In this document: positions 26,843-35,829 of the stretch, piece after piece
How positions within the stretch are numbered: position 1 is the stretch's first letter
How the letters are laid out: each line of letters opens with the position of its first letter
NCBI GenBank assembly: GCA_944389395.1
Contig: CALXME010000006.1
Location: 1 to 48,977 of the forward strand
Origin: an uncultured Clostridia bacterium
Lineage (GTDB): Bacteria > Bacillota > Clostridia > TANB77 > CAG-508
Direction of reading: 5' to 3'
Length of the DNA stretch: 48,977 nt
Notes under the pieces: generated by a model
What the model was told of the DNA's origin: nothing
The model's database searches: none
Seen by the model: only the letters and a program-made list of their open reading frames with translations
Position numbers and translations under genes: made by a program

Positions 26843-26871
26843 TGTTTTTTCTCCTTTATTTTTCAAAATTT

Positions 26872-26929
26872 GGCATTCAAACCTGGAACCAATGCCAAAA
26901 ATTTGGCATTCAAACCTGGAACCAATGCC
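26872..26929. repeat. Intercistronic palindromic repeat array 4 (fabF-accB)
   Basis: Two tandem units (26872-26896, 26905-26929), period 33, two nucleotides after the fabF stop codon. Confidence 0.9.
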
Positions 26930-26931
26930 AA

Positions 26932-28170
26932 CTAGTTCCATTTTTTCAATAATATTGTACTATTATGTCCTCCAAATCCTAATGAATTAGACATAGCATA
27001 TTGAATATCTACTTTTCTACCTTCATTTGGAACAATATCTAAATCACATTCTTCATCTGGTACTTGATAGTTAATAGTTGCTGGAGCAAAACCTTCTTGT
27101 ATTGCTTTTACACATACAATTGCTTCTACTCCTCCTGCTGCTCCAAGTAAATGTCCTGTATGTCCTTTTGTAGAACTTACCATTACCTTTTTAGCATTTT
27201 CTTCTCCTAAAGCTGTTTTTACTGCTTGTGTTTCGCAACTATCATTTAGATGAGTAGATGTACCATGTGCATTAATATAAGTAATTTCTTCTGGTTTTAC
27301 ATGTCCTTCTTCCATTGCTATTTTCATTGCTCTTGCTCCACCTTCTCCTCCTGGTGCAGGTGAAGTGATATGATAACTATCAGATGTTGCACCATATCCT
27401 ACTATTTCTGCGTAAATTTTAGCACCTCTTGCTTTTGCATGTTCTAATTCTTCTAATATTACTATTCCAGCTCCTTCTCCCATAACAAATCCATTACGTT
27501 CTTTGTCAAATGGAATACTTGCTCTATTTTTATCTTCACTTTTGGTTAATGCTTTGATATTAGTAAATCCTGCTATACTTAAAGGTGTCACAGAAGCCTC
27601 TGTTCCTCCTGCAAGCACAATGTCTTGATATCCATGTTTAATCATTCTGAAGCTTTCTCCAATACAATGTGTTCCTGTTGCACAAGCTGTTACCATAGCA
27701 ATTGATTCTCCTTTTGCACCAATATCAATAGCCACATTTCCTGTTGCCATATTAGAAATTCCCATTGGAATATACATTGGAGAAACTCTATCTGGTCCTT
27801 TCAACACACATTTGGTTTGTTCTTCTTCAATTGTTTGAATTCCACCTATTCCTGATCCTAAGATAACTCCTACTCTCTCCATATTTTCTTTTTCGTTATC
27901 TAGCCCGCTATCTTTCCATGCCTCTCTAGAAGCAACTATGGCATATTGTGAAAATTTATCTAATCTTTTTGCTTCTCTTTTATCAAAATAATCTTCTGGA
28001 TTGTATCCTTTTACTTCTGCTGCTAATTTTACTTTAAAATTTGTAGTATCAAATGCTGTTATATTATCAATACCACATTTTCCTTCTCTAATTCCTTTCC
28101 AGAACTCTTCTACATTATTTCCAATAGGAGTGATTGCCCCTAATCCTGTTATTACAACTCTTCTTTCCAT
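26932..28170 (-). CDS. fabF: 3-oxoacyl-ACP synthase II (FabF)
   Basis: 412 residues. This condensing enzyme elongates acyl-ACP with malonyl-ACP. The catalytic triad is visible: Cys in TACATGTHC, His in [11 protein letters not shown] and His in [13 protein letters not shown]. An AAGGA ribosome site precedes the ATG. It is flanked on both sides by palindromic repeat arrays in the operon. Confidence 0.97.
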   Translation of the reverse strand: MERRVVITGLGAITPIGNNVEEFWKGIREGKCGIDNITAFDTTNFKVKLAAEVKGYNPEDYFDKREAKRLDKFSQYAIVASREAWKDSGLDNEKENMERVGVILGSGIGGIQTIEEEQTKCVLKGPDRVSPMYIPMGISNMATGNVAIDIGAKGESIAMVTACATGTHCIGESFRMIKHGYQDIVLAGGTEASVTPLSIAGFTNIKALTKSEDKNRASIPFDKERNGFVMGEGAGIVILEELEHAKARGAKIYAEIVGYGATSDSYHITSPAPGGEGGARAMKIAMEEGHVKPEEITYINAHGTSTHLNDSCETQAVKTALGEENAKKVMVSSTKGHTGHLLGAAGGVEAIVCVKAIQEGFAPATINYQVPDEECDLDIVPNEGRKVDIQYAMSNSLGFGGHNSTILLKKWN

Positions 28171-28209
28171 TTTCCTATCCTTTCTTTCTAACTCAATTCT
28201 AAAAAATTT

Positions 28210-28268
28210 GGCATTTCAAACCTGGAACCAATGCCAAAAATTTGGCATTCAAACCTGGAACCAATGCC
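28210..28268. repeat. Intercistronic palindromic repeat array 5 (fabG-fabF)
   Basis: Two units in one orientation (28210-28235 with one extra T, and 28244-28268), four nucleotides after the fabG stop. Confidence 0.9.
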
Positions 28269-28272
28269 AAAA

Positions 28273-29013
28273 TTACATTACCATTCCACCATCTACATGA
28301 ATGACTTGACCTGTTATATAAGAACTTTGTTCTGAGCCTAAAAAGTAGGCAAGTTCTGCTACTTCTTTTGCATTTCCCATTCTTTTTAATGGAATTTGTT
28401 CTTGTATGGTTTCTTTTATTTCATCTGATAATACATCTGTCATATCTGTTGTGATAAATCCTGGTGCTATTGCATTTGCTCTAATATTTCTAGATGCTAA
28501 TTCTTTTGCTACACTTTTTGTAAATCCTATGATTCCTGCTTTTGATGCTGCATAATTACATTGTCCTGCATTTCCTGTTACTCCTACTACAGATGATAAG
28601 TTGATAATACTTCCTTGTCTTTTTTTCATCATATATTTAGTTACTGCTTTTGTCATTAAAAAAGTTCCTTTTAGGTTTACTTCAATGACTTTGTCAAATT
28701 CTTCTTCACTCATTCTCATTAATAAATTGTCTTTTGTGATACCTGCATTATTTACCAAAACATCTATTTTTCCAAAAGTTTCGATTGCTGTTTTTACTAA
28801 ATTTTCGATTTGTTCTGGATTGGTAACATCTGCTTTTACAATAAGTGCTTTTCCCCCATTTGCTTCTAATTCTTTTTTTAATTCTTCTGTATCTGTTTTA
28901 TCAGATACGTAATTGATGATAACATCATATTCTTGTTTTGCAAATTTAAGTGCTATTTCTTTTCCAATTCCTCTAGAACCTCCTGTTACTAATACTGTTT
29001 TGTTTTCTTCCAT
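28273..29013 (-). CDS. fabG: 3-oxoacyl-ACP reductase FabG
   Basis: 246 residues, a classical SDR. Nucleotide motif TGGSRGIG, NNAG, catalytic Ser-Tyr-Lys in NLSSVVG and YAASKAG. It reduces 3-oxoacyl-ACP with NADPH. Its ATG overlaps the fabD TAA (TAATG), indicating translational coupling. Confidence 0.97.
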   Translation of the reverse strand: MEENKTVLVTGGSRGIGKEIALKFAKQEYDVIINYVSDKTDTEELKKELEANGGKALIVKADVTNPEQIENLVKTAIETFGKIDVLVNNAGITKDNLLMRMSEEEFDKVIEVNLKGTFLMTKAVTKYMMKKRQGSIINLSSVVGVTGNAGQCNYAASKAGIIGFTKSVAKELASRNIRANAIAPGFITTDMTDVLSDEIKETIQEQIPLKRMGNAKEVAELAYFLGSEQSSYITGQVIHVDGGMVM

Positions 29014-29948
29014 TATGTTTTTACCTCCTTTATATAATTTTCTAGTGTTTGTAAATCGTAGATATTAACTACTTTTGCTTCTTTATTGTCTTTTCTTACA
29101 AATCCTGTCAATGTTTTTCCAGGTCCTATTTCTACATATTCTTGAATTCCTTCTTTTTGCATTAACGCAATTGTTTTATCAAATCGAACAGGTGAAATAA
29201 TATGGTTTGCTAAAATTTCTTTTATATTGTCTTGTTCTTGATAATAAGTTCCATCTATATTTTTAATGACTTTCATTTTTCCAGGATGAAAGGTTACTTT
29301 TTCTAATTCTTTTTCATATGCTAATTTTGCTTGTTCTAGTTTTGGTGTATGAAAAGGTCCTGCTGTTTTTAATGGTATTACTCTTTTTGCTCCAGCTTCT
29401 TTTAACTTTTCCATTGCCTCTGTTACTGCTTCTTGCTCTCCTGATATGGCAGTTTGTACACTACAATTATAATTAGCTGGAATAACAAATTTTCCTTGTG
29501 ATGATATTTCTTGACATATCTTTTCTATTTTTTTGCTATCTAATCCAATTACTGCTGCCATTGCATAATTTCCTTCTGGTAAAAGTGTTCCCATATAAGA
29601 ACCTCTTTTTTGGATTAATTTAATCCCGTCTTCAAAAGATATCATACCAGCAGATATTAATGCTCCATATTCTCCTAAACTTAATCCTGTAGCTATTTGA
29701 GCTGTTACGCCTTCTTTTTTTAATATTTCTAAAATAGCTAAACTTGTTGTTAAAATTGCAAGTTGTGTATTTTCTGTTTTCATTAATTCTTCTTCTGGTC
29801 CTTCAAAGCATATTTTTGCTATATCCATTTTGGCTATTTGAGAAGCTTTTTCATAAATACTTCTTGCTTCTTCATATTTTTCATAAATATCTTTTCCCAT
29901 GCCTACTACTTGTGCTCCTTGACCAGGAAATAAAAATGCTCTTTTCAT
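29013..29948 (-). CDS. fabD: Malonyl-CoA:ACP transacylase FabD
   Basis: 311 residues from the ATG at 29948 (MKRAFLFPGQGAQ), which has GGAGAG upstream; the frame is open to 29963. The nucleophile motif GLSLGEYGAL and the catalytic His in GPFHTPK are present. It loads malonyl onto ACP. No acpP gene lies next to it, although many clostridial fab operons place one here. Confidence 0.95.
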   Translation of the reverse strand: MKRAFLFPGQGAQVVGMGKDIYEKYEEARSIYEKASQIAKMDIAKICFEGPEEELMKTENTQLAILTTSLAILEILKKEGVTAQIATGLSLGEYGALISAGMISFEDGIKLIQKRGSYMGTLLPEGNYAMAAVIGLDSKKIEKICQEISSQGKFVIPANYNCSVQTAISGEQEAVTEAMEKLKEAGAKRVIPLKTAGPFHTPKLEQAKLAYEKELEKVTFHPGKMKVIKNIDGTYYQEQDNIKEILANHIISPVRFDKTIALMQKEGIQEYVEIGPGKTLTGFVRKDNKEAKVVNIYDLQTLENYIKEVKT

Positions 29949-29977
29949 TCTTTTTCTCTCCATTTCTTTTTTATTTG

Positions 29978-30920
29978 TTATATTTCTAATAAAATACTTC
30001 CTGTATTTAGTCCTCCGCCATAACCTAACAAAATGACTTTCTCCCCTTGTTTTAATAATTCTTTTTTTAGCATTTCATCTATTACAATAGGGATACTGGC
30101 ACAAAAAGTATTTCCTATTTTTTCTATGTTGGTATACATTTTCTCCTCTTGCATTTTTAATCTAGAAGCAATTGCTTTCATGATTTTTTGATTGGATTGG
30201 TGTGGAATGATATATGTTATATCTTCTATTCTTTCTTGTGCTTTTTCTATCAATTGTTTAATATTTTCTACTGTTTTTGTTACCGCATACTTATAGACTT
30301 TGGTTCCATTCATTTGTATCATTTCATTTGTTTTACAAGTTAGGATTTCATTATTTTCTCCTTCTGCTTGTATTAAAGATACATATTTCTTCTTTTCTTT
30401 TGCTCTGCCAAATAATACTGCTCCTGCACCATCTCCTAAAAGAATTCCTGTATTGACATCTTGTGGATTTGTAAATGCAGATAATTTATCTACTCCTATT
30501 ACTAATGCAGATAGTATATTTGTATTTTCTAAATACATTTTTGCAATATCTACTGCATTAATATATCCGGCTACATCCTGCTAGAATATCTAAACAAATA
30601 CAAGATTTTATTTCTAATCTTTTTTGAATTTCATTAGAAATTCCTGGCATTAATAAATTAGTTGTTGTGGTTGCTGTAATAATAAGCCCTATTTTGTTTT
30701 TTTCTTCTTCTTTTAATTCTAACTTTTCTACAGCTTTCCATGCCAAGTCTTCTATCTTTTCTTCTATTGCTATATATCTATTTTTAATTCCTGTTCTTCT
30801 ACTTATGTAATTTTGTTCTAGCTCCCATTTTTTTTCTAATTCTTCGTTATTTACTTTGTTTTTTGGCAAATAACTGCCACTTTTTAAGATTTCTATTTTT
30901 ATTCTTCCTTTCTTTTCCAT
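29978..30920 (-). CDS. fabH: 3-oxoacyl-ACP synthase III (FabH), split by a +1 frameshift at CGG
   Basis: It starts fatty-acid synthesis by condensing acetyl-CoA with malonyl-ACP. Two frames (30558-30941 and 29978-30538) make one FabH. The break falls inside the active site: the zero frame reads DILAGCS then CGG ATA TAT TAA. Skipping the C at 30569 gives AGCSGYINAVDIAK, restoring the conserved Cys-Ser-Gly. The joined protein from the ATG at 30920 is 313 residues, normal for FabH, with Cys116, HQSN and GNTFCAS all intact. First gene of the FASII operon. A functional FabH is normally needed, so a shift or a sequence error is more likely than a null mutation. Confidence 0.88.
30567..30569 (-). 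other. Putative +1 frameshift site (CGG) in fabH
   Basis: The zero frame is GCA GGA TGT AGC CGG ATA TAT TAA. Dropping the C gives AGC GGA TAT ATT. AGGA lies six nucleotides upstream of CGG. The glycine restored is the conserved one after the active-site Cys-Ser. Confidence 0.7.
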
Positions 30921-30997
30921 TGTTACTATATAGTTATACACTATTTTTTATTTTTTTTCTATTGGAACAGGTGGTCAAAAATGATTTTATCCATATC

Positions 30998-31029
30998 AAA
31001 AAGCCCAACTAGTATTAGTTGGACTTTTT
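30998..31029 (-). terminator. Terminator of the dockerin protein gene
   Basis: On the minus strand a stem with CCAACTA/TAGTTGG, extended by AAAAAG/CTTTTT, lies 35 nt after the stop of the 31064 gene and separates it from fabH. Confidence 0.75.
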
Positions 31030-31063
31030 GAATTTATTTATATTTATATAGGGTTAGCTTAAA

Positions 31064-34000
31064 TTATTTTAAGTTAGAAATATTTGTACTTTCTGTTGCT
31101 TTTTCAAATGTAATAGTTACTTCTGTAGAATCTTTAGCAACTGTAATTTTAGCACCTTTTCCATTAACTCCAAAAGAATTAATATATGTTCTTACTTCTT
31201 CTACTACTACATCTTTACCAAACATTGCTACAATTTCTTCATCTGTATAATCTTTAGCTTCGATGTTTGTTAAAGTAACTGGTGCTTTTGTTTTAGCAAT
31301 TGCTTTAATTGTAGTATTTGCATCTTTTGCGATACTAATATTCTTTTCACCTGTAATAGATTCTTCAGAAATATCAATATCTCCACTATTTACTTGAATA
31401 TCAAGTTTACTGCTAATATTAACTTTATCAGATTTTACTGTAATACTTCCACCATTAGATTTCATTGTAATAGTTCCTTTTTGTTCAGAAGTATTGTCAC
31501 CTAAACCATTGAATGTGATTACTGCATTATCTGTTTTGTTTTCAAATACTAAGTTATTTGCTTCTTTACCAGCATCTAATTCTAAATTTGCACCCATTGC
31601 ATCAATTGCAATTTCTTTTTCTGTTCCTACTTTTATGTTATTTATTGTAACTGTTGCATTAGCTTTTACAGTATATACTTTATCGCCAGATACTTCTATA
31701 CCATTATTTAATGTAATTTTTTCAGCATTTGCATCTGTTAAAGTATAACTTGTTTCTTCTGTTCCAGTTAATTCTATAGCTTTAAAGTTTCCTTTAATAG
31801 TTTTATCAAAATTATTGCTCTTGATAGAAATTGTTGTTTTTGATAAATCAATCGCACTAAAATCTCTTAATGCAACTTCTGCAGAAGCTCCTCCATCTAA
31901 TTCTACTGTAATTGCACTGGCATCTTCATTTATTGTTACTTTATCTCCATTTTCTAAAGCTTCAATAATTTTATATTCTTTATCTATTTTATCAGAAGTT
32001 ACTCCAGAGTAATTTCCTCTACTTAAAGTTTTACCATTAATGATGATATTTGTTCCATCTACAGCAACTTTTCCAGAATTTTCTTTACTTGCTTCTTCTG
32101 GTGTTCCTACTATTAAATCTTTAATTTCCATTAAAGTTTTAACTTCTGTGCTGTAATCTGATTCTACTTCATTAGCATCTACTTTAGCAACTACTTTAAA
32201 TGCATAAGTTTTATTTTGCTCTAATCCTGTTATTGTTATTTTTCCATCTTTTACTTCTACATTTTGTGTTGCTTTTAAAGTATATCTTGCTTCTGTTTGG
32301 TCATTATTTGTTTTAACATCATATACTTTTACAGAATATGATACTTCTTTATTATTAATTTGAATTGGTGCAACTTCTAATGTTACATAATTTGTTCCTA
32401 TATCAGTATTTGATGAAATTATAGGAGCAGATACTTTATAGAATTCTTGTGTTTTTGCTTCTTCAGAATCTAATACTGCCATTTGTCCATCTTTTGCAAT
32501 TACTTTTGCTTTTACAAGATACATTGTATTTGGAGTTATTGTAAATGTTACTTCATTTTTGTCATTTTCTGGAGCTGTAATTGTTGTATTTTTGATTTCT
32601 TCTCCTTTTTCATTAACTGTATATAAGTCTATTTGATAAGTTCCAAAATCTTCTTTTTTATTACTGTTATCCCAAGATAATTTTACTTTATTATCTTTTC
32701 CGTTTTCTATTTTTAGATTTGTAAGAGCTGATAATCTTGTTACTTTTACTTCGTCAGATTTTGTTATTTCTGAGCTTGATGTTTCAAGTCCTTTGTCATC
32801 ACCTTTTACAAAAACTGCTATTTGATATGTTCCTACTTTATCCATATCTGCTGTAAAGTCTACTCTTCCTTCTGTTACTTCTACAGCTTTTACTGGCTCT
32901 CCATCTTTATATAATGTTACTGCATAGGTTTTTCCAGATTCAGCTTCCCAAGTAAATTCAGCGCTATCTGTTTTGCTAAGATTTGGATTTGTAATTTTTT
33001 CTACTTTTTCTTCTGCTTTAATATCAGCAGCATCACTTGTAATAACTACTGTTTTGATATCAGATACAGAACCATAAGAGTTTTCTAATGCATATGTAAC
33101 TTTATATGCTTTTGCAGTTTCTAATTCTGTTGCAACTGTTGCATTTTCTACTTTATTGTTAGAAACATTTATTGTTCCTTTTAAGTCTGCCACATCTGTT
33201 TTAGTAGCTTCGTCAATTGCTTGTACTAAATAGTGTACTTTTACAATATCACTTTCTCCGCATTTTTCCAAAGAAAGTGTTGCTTGTTTTGTACTAGTAC
33301 GTTTTGTTGTTACATTAGTAGCTACTGGTTCTATTATATTTTTCTCAGTTTCTACTTTTGCTACTGTAGCTTCTTCTGCATCTACAAATGTGATAGTAAC
33401 TTTACCATCTTCTAATCCTGATAGATTAACATTTGTTTCTACATAATCTGTATGAGCTGGAATTACAACTGTTCCTACTTGCATGTCTTTTCCATCTGCA
33501 GTTTTTGCATATATTGCATAATTTGTTGCTTTATCCAAAGTTTTAGCAACTTTTATTTTTAATTTTGTATTTGTAGCTGTTTGTCTGTTGATTATTCCAT
33601 TTTCATTTACTTGAATTTCATAGTTAGAATTGATTACTTCTTCTTCTTTTTCTGGTAATTTGTCAATAATTTCATCTGTTAATCCAACTACATATTTTTT
33701 AATTGTTAAAGAATCTGTTCCATTTAGTTTTGCATTATTTGCAACATCTGCTGCTTCTTGTTGTACAGCATCTATTTTTTCAATACCTGTAATATGTTTT
33801 TCTAATACTAGTGCATCTGTTCCGTTAATTTTTCCATTTCCATCAACATCTCCATAAATTACGACTGTATATTCTTGACCATTTGATGTAAAAGTATCTC
33901 CAGTTCCTACTACTGTATTTTCATCTGATATAGATAAACCATTAAATTTTGTTATATTAAATTCTTTACTTTCTTTAATATCTTTAATTGTTAACACATC

Positions 34001-34180
34001 ATCTCTATTTGTTAATACAAAAGGGACTATTGTTTTTCCTTCTACTAATTTTTTATAAACCCCTACAGGTTCTGTTGTTATTTGATCATTTGCTGTTGCA
34101 GCTGAAACTGCTCCTACTGCATTAGTAGCTAGAAGTCCTGCTAATGCTAAGGATGATACGATTTTAAAATTCTTTTTCAC
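31064..34180 (-). CDS. Large secreted protein with dockerin-like domain and Fn3-type repeats
   Basis: 1038 residues. Signal peptide (about 1-28, ending VSAATA). A dockerin-like domain (about 109-170) has two F-hand-type repeats, DVDGNGKINGTDAL and DVANNAKLNGTDSL, each followed by a helix. Several beta-sandwich/Fn3-like modules follow (about 190-710), then a beta-rich low-complexity C-terminal region with many short Asn/Thr/Lys strands. No LPXTG and no enzyme motif. Next to a cohesin-LPXTG gene and a sortase gene, it is probably held on the wall by dockerin-cohesin binding. The dockerin call is from the calcium-loop pattern; the modules beyond it are less certain. Confidence 0.85.
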   Translation of the reverse strand: MKKNFKIVSSLALAGLLATNAVGAVSAATANDQITTEPVGVYKKLVEGKTIVPFVLTNRDDVLTIKDIKESKEFNITKFNGLSISDENTVVGTGDTFTSNGQEYTVVIYGDVDGNGKINGTDALVLEKHITGIEKIDAVQQEAADVANNAKLNGTDSLTIKKYVVGLTDEIIDKLPEKEEEVINSNYEIQVNENGIINRQTATNTKLKIKVAKTLDKATNYAIYAKTADGKDMQVGTVVIPAHTDYVETNVNLSGLEDGKVTITFVDAEEATVAKVETEKNIIEPVATNVTTKRTSTKQATLSLEKCGESDIVKVHYLVQAIDEATKTDVADLKGTINVSNNKVENATVATELETAKAYKVTYALENSYGSVSDIKTVVITSDAADIKAEEKVEKITNPNLSKTDSAEFTWEAESGKTYAVTLYKDGEPVKAVEVTEGRVDFTADMDKVGTYQIAVFVKGDDKGLETSSSEITKSDEVKVTRLSALTNLKIENGKDNKVKLSWDNSNKKEDFGTYQIDLYTVNEKGEEIKNTTITAPENDKNEVTFTITPNTMYLVKAKVIAKDGQMAVLDSEEAKTQEFYKVSAPIISSNTDIGTNYVTLEVAPIQINNKEVSYSVKVYDVKTNNDQTEARYTLKATQNVEVKDGKITITGLEQNKTYAFKVVAKVDANEVESDYSTEVKTLMEIKDLIVGTPEEASKENSGKVAVDGTNIIINGKTLSRGNYSGVTSDKIDKEYKIIEALENGDKVTINEDASAITVELDGGASAEVALRDFSAIDLSKTTISIKSNNFDKTIKGNFKAIELTGTEETSYTLTDANAEKITLNNGIEVSGDKVYTVKANATVTINNIKVGTEKEIAIDAMGANLELDAGKEANNLVFENKTDNAVITFNGLGDNTSEQKGTITMKSNGGSITVKSDKVNISSKLDIQVNSGDIDISEESITGEKNISIAKDANTTIKAIAKTKAPVTLTNIEAKDYTDEEIVAMFGKDVVVEEVRTYINSFGVNGKGAKITVAKDSTEVTITFEKATESTNISNLK

Positions 34181-34240
34181 TTTTCATTCCTCCTAAAAAA
34201 GTACAAATTTTTCTTTTTATTCATTATATTATTTTTAATA

Positions 34241-34906
34241 TTATTTTCTAACTTTTCTCACTACTAATGTGATTCCTGCTAATGCAATTACTGCTACTAC
34301 TCCAATAAATACTGGTGTACCTGTTTGTGGTAATTTAGTGATTACTTGACCATTTGTACCTACTTTTTCATCTGCATTTGTATTGTTATTTGTTGTTGTT
34401 CCTTCATTGTTGTCTGTTGCTGGTGTTGTTGGTTCTGTTGGTGTTTCTTCACCTGGGTTTTCTGGTTCTGTTGCAGTTTCTGTTACTACTTTTACAGTTG
34501 CTGTTGTTGTTGTTAATTCTTCATCTTTATCTGTTGAAAAATTACTTGCAGTGAAAACTGCTCCTTCTGTATCTTCTATTGCTTTAAATTGTAATGTTAC
34601 TGCATTTGTTGTTTTAATTGGGTCTGTTACTACTAATCTTATTATTCCTGCTTCACTTGCATTTACAATAGGTGCTCCTAATGTAGATGTTGCTGAATCA
34701 GCCACATATTCAAATTTTGTTGCATCATAGTTTAATACAAATTCTACTGCTTGTGAAGTTTCTTCTGTATTAACACTAACTGTTACAACATCTCCTTTTT
34801 TTACCTCTGCATTATTTACAGCTAAATTTGCTGCATTAACATTTCCTATCATCATTGCTACTACTACCATAGCGATTATTAATATTCCTAATATTGTTTT
34901 TTTCAT
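34241..34906 (-). CDS. Wall-anchored cohesin-like protein with LPQTG sorting signal
   Basis: 221 residues. Signal peptide (about 1-25), one cohesin-type beta-sandwich (about 27-140; KKGDVVTVSVN, FVLNYDATKFEYV, GIIRLVVTD, LQFKAIEDTEG), a Thr/Pro/Glu/Asn linker, and a sortase signal LPQTG (192-196) followed by a hydrophobic segment and the basic tail RKVRK. It is expected to be linked covalently to the wall by the neighbouring sortase and to receive the dockerin protein. It lies 60 nt upstream of the dockerin gene. A single cohesin makes it an anchor and not a multi-site scaffold. Confidence 0.88.
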   Translation of the reverse strand: MKKTILGILIIAMVVVAMMIGNVNAANLAVNNAEVKKGDVVTVSVNTEETSQAVEFVLNYDATKFEYVADSATSTLGAPIVNASEAGIIRLVVTDPIKTTNAVTLQFKAIEDTEGAVFTASNFSTDKDEELTTTTATVKVVTETATEPENPGEETPTEPTTPATDNNEGTTTNNNTNADEKVGTNGQVITKLPQTGTPVFIGVVAVIALAGITLVVRKVRK

Positions 34907-34958
34907 TTTTCTTTCATTCCTTTCTTTTTTCTTTTTGTATGGTATATTCCTATACTTT

Positions 34959-35606
34959 TTAAATTTCTCTGGCTTTACATATAAGCCTTGTTAACCCACC
35001 CGGGTTACATGTAATAAGAGTTACTTCTCTTTTACCATCATCATTTTGGTCCAAACATGATAAATCTTCTGGGACACAAGTGTATATATTATAAATTTTA
35101 TAATTTATTTTTGTTTTAGTTTTTCTGTTAATCATATAAAATACATCACCAACCTGCATCTCAGACAACCTTTTTAACATGTTGTTCCAATTATGACCAC
35201 TGATACAAAAGTTTCCTGACGCATTTACATCTGGACCATATAGCTTGGCAACTGATAGTTTTAAAGATGCATCTTCTGATATGTTTAAAATGTTTTTGGT
35301 TACCCCTATTTTTTCTATAACAAGCTGTCCTAACACTTCATATTTTCCCATTGTTGCTGGGATTTCCACATCAGCTATTTCATCCTTTTTTTCTTCTACT
35401 GGTTCTTCTTTTACTTCTTCTGTTACTTTTTCTTCACCTGTAGCTACATCACTTGGTTCTTCTTTAATTGCCCAAATTTTGTTGCTTACTAGCAAATAAA
35501 TGAATGAACAAAGAATAATTCCTAATAGTAGACAAGTTATGACTTTTTTCTTATTAAGTTGCTTTTTTTTTGCTCTTCTGGCTCTATGGTAAATTGTCAT
35601 ACTCAC
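34959..35606 (-). CDS. Sortase
   Basis: 215 residues. A basic N-terminus and membrane anchor (about 23-41), a Glu/Lys-rich stalk and the sortase beta-barrel follow. The catalytic residues are His138 (CISGHNW), Cys200 (TLITC) and Arg207 (LTRLICKA). It cleaves LPXTG-type signals and joins the protein to the wall; the gene directly upstream of its likely substrate suggests a dedicated enzyme. The start is GTG at 35606 or ATG at 35600; the ribosome site is weak near both. The promoter and two operator dyads lie upstream. Confidence 0.92.
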   Translation of the reverse strand: MSMTIYHRARRAKKKQLNKKKVITCLLLGIILCSFIYLLVSNKIWAIKEEPSDVATGEEKVTEEVKEEPVEEKKDEIADVEIPATMGKYEVLGQLVIEKIGVTKNILNISEDASLKLSVAKLYGPDVNASGNFCISGHNWNNMLKRLSEMQVGDVFYMINRKTKTKINYKIYNIYTCVPEDLSCLDQNDDGKREVTLITCNPGGLTRLICKAREI

Positions 35607-35643
35607 TTTTTAAAAAAATTTCACCCCCTTATAACTATTTTTG

Positions 35644-35660
35644 TAATCTGTTTCAGGTTA
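35644..35660. promoter_or_regulatory. Operator half-copy 2 for the sortase operon
   Basis: TAATCTGTTTCAGGTTA matches the perfect dyad at 35674-35690 in 15 of 17 positions. It lies just downstream of the predicted transcription start, exactly 30 bp (about three helical turns) from copy 1. Confidence 0.65.
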
Positions 35661-35669
35661 TCTGGGTAT

Positions 35670-35698
35670 ATTCTAACCTATTTCAGGTTAAAAGTCAA
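35670..35698 (-). promoter_or_regulatory. Sigma-A promoter of the sortase-cohesin-dockerin operon
   Basis: On the minus strand TTGACT (35693-35698), a 17-nt spacer and TAGAAT (35670-35675). The spacer is almost exactly filled by an operator dyad. Confidence 0.8.
35674..35690. promoter_or_regulatory. Operator dyad 1 between -35 and -10 of the sortase promoter
   Basis: TAACCTATTTCAGGTTA: a 17-bp dyad with TAACCT/AGGTTA arms in the promoter spacer, ideally placed for repression by the divergently encoded XRE protein. Confidence 0.7.
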
Positions 35699-35774
35699 TA
35701 CTTTTTTTTTCATATTTTAAAATCTTTTTAAGGACTTATATTGTCCGAAATTTAAATATTTTTTTGAATTTTGT

Positions 35775-35801
35775 CTACAATATATTTAACATACATTGTA
35801 G
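35775..35801. promoter_or_regulatory. Inverted repeat upstream of the XRE gene
   Basis: CTACAAT (35775-35781) and ATTGTAG (35795-35801) with a 13-nt spacer, 29 nt before the XRE start. It is different in sequence from the sortase operators and may be a leader hairpin or another binding site. Confidence 0.35.
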
Positions 35802-35829
35802 TATTTTTGTCTTATAGGGGTGATAGAAT

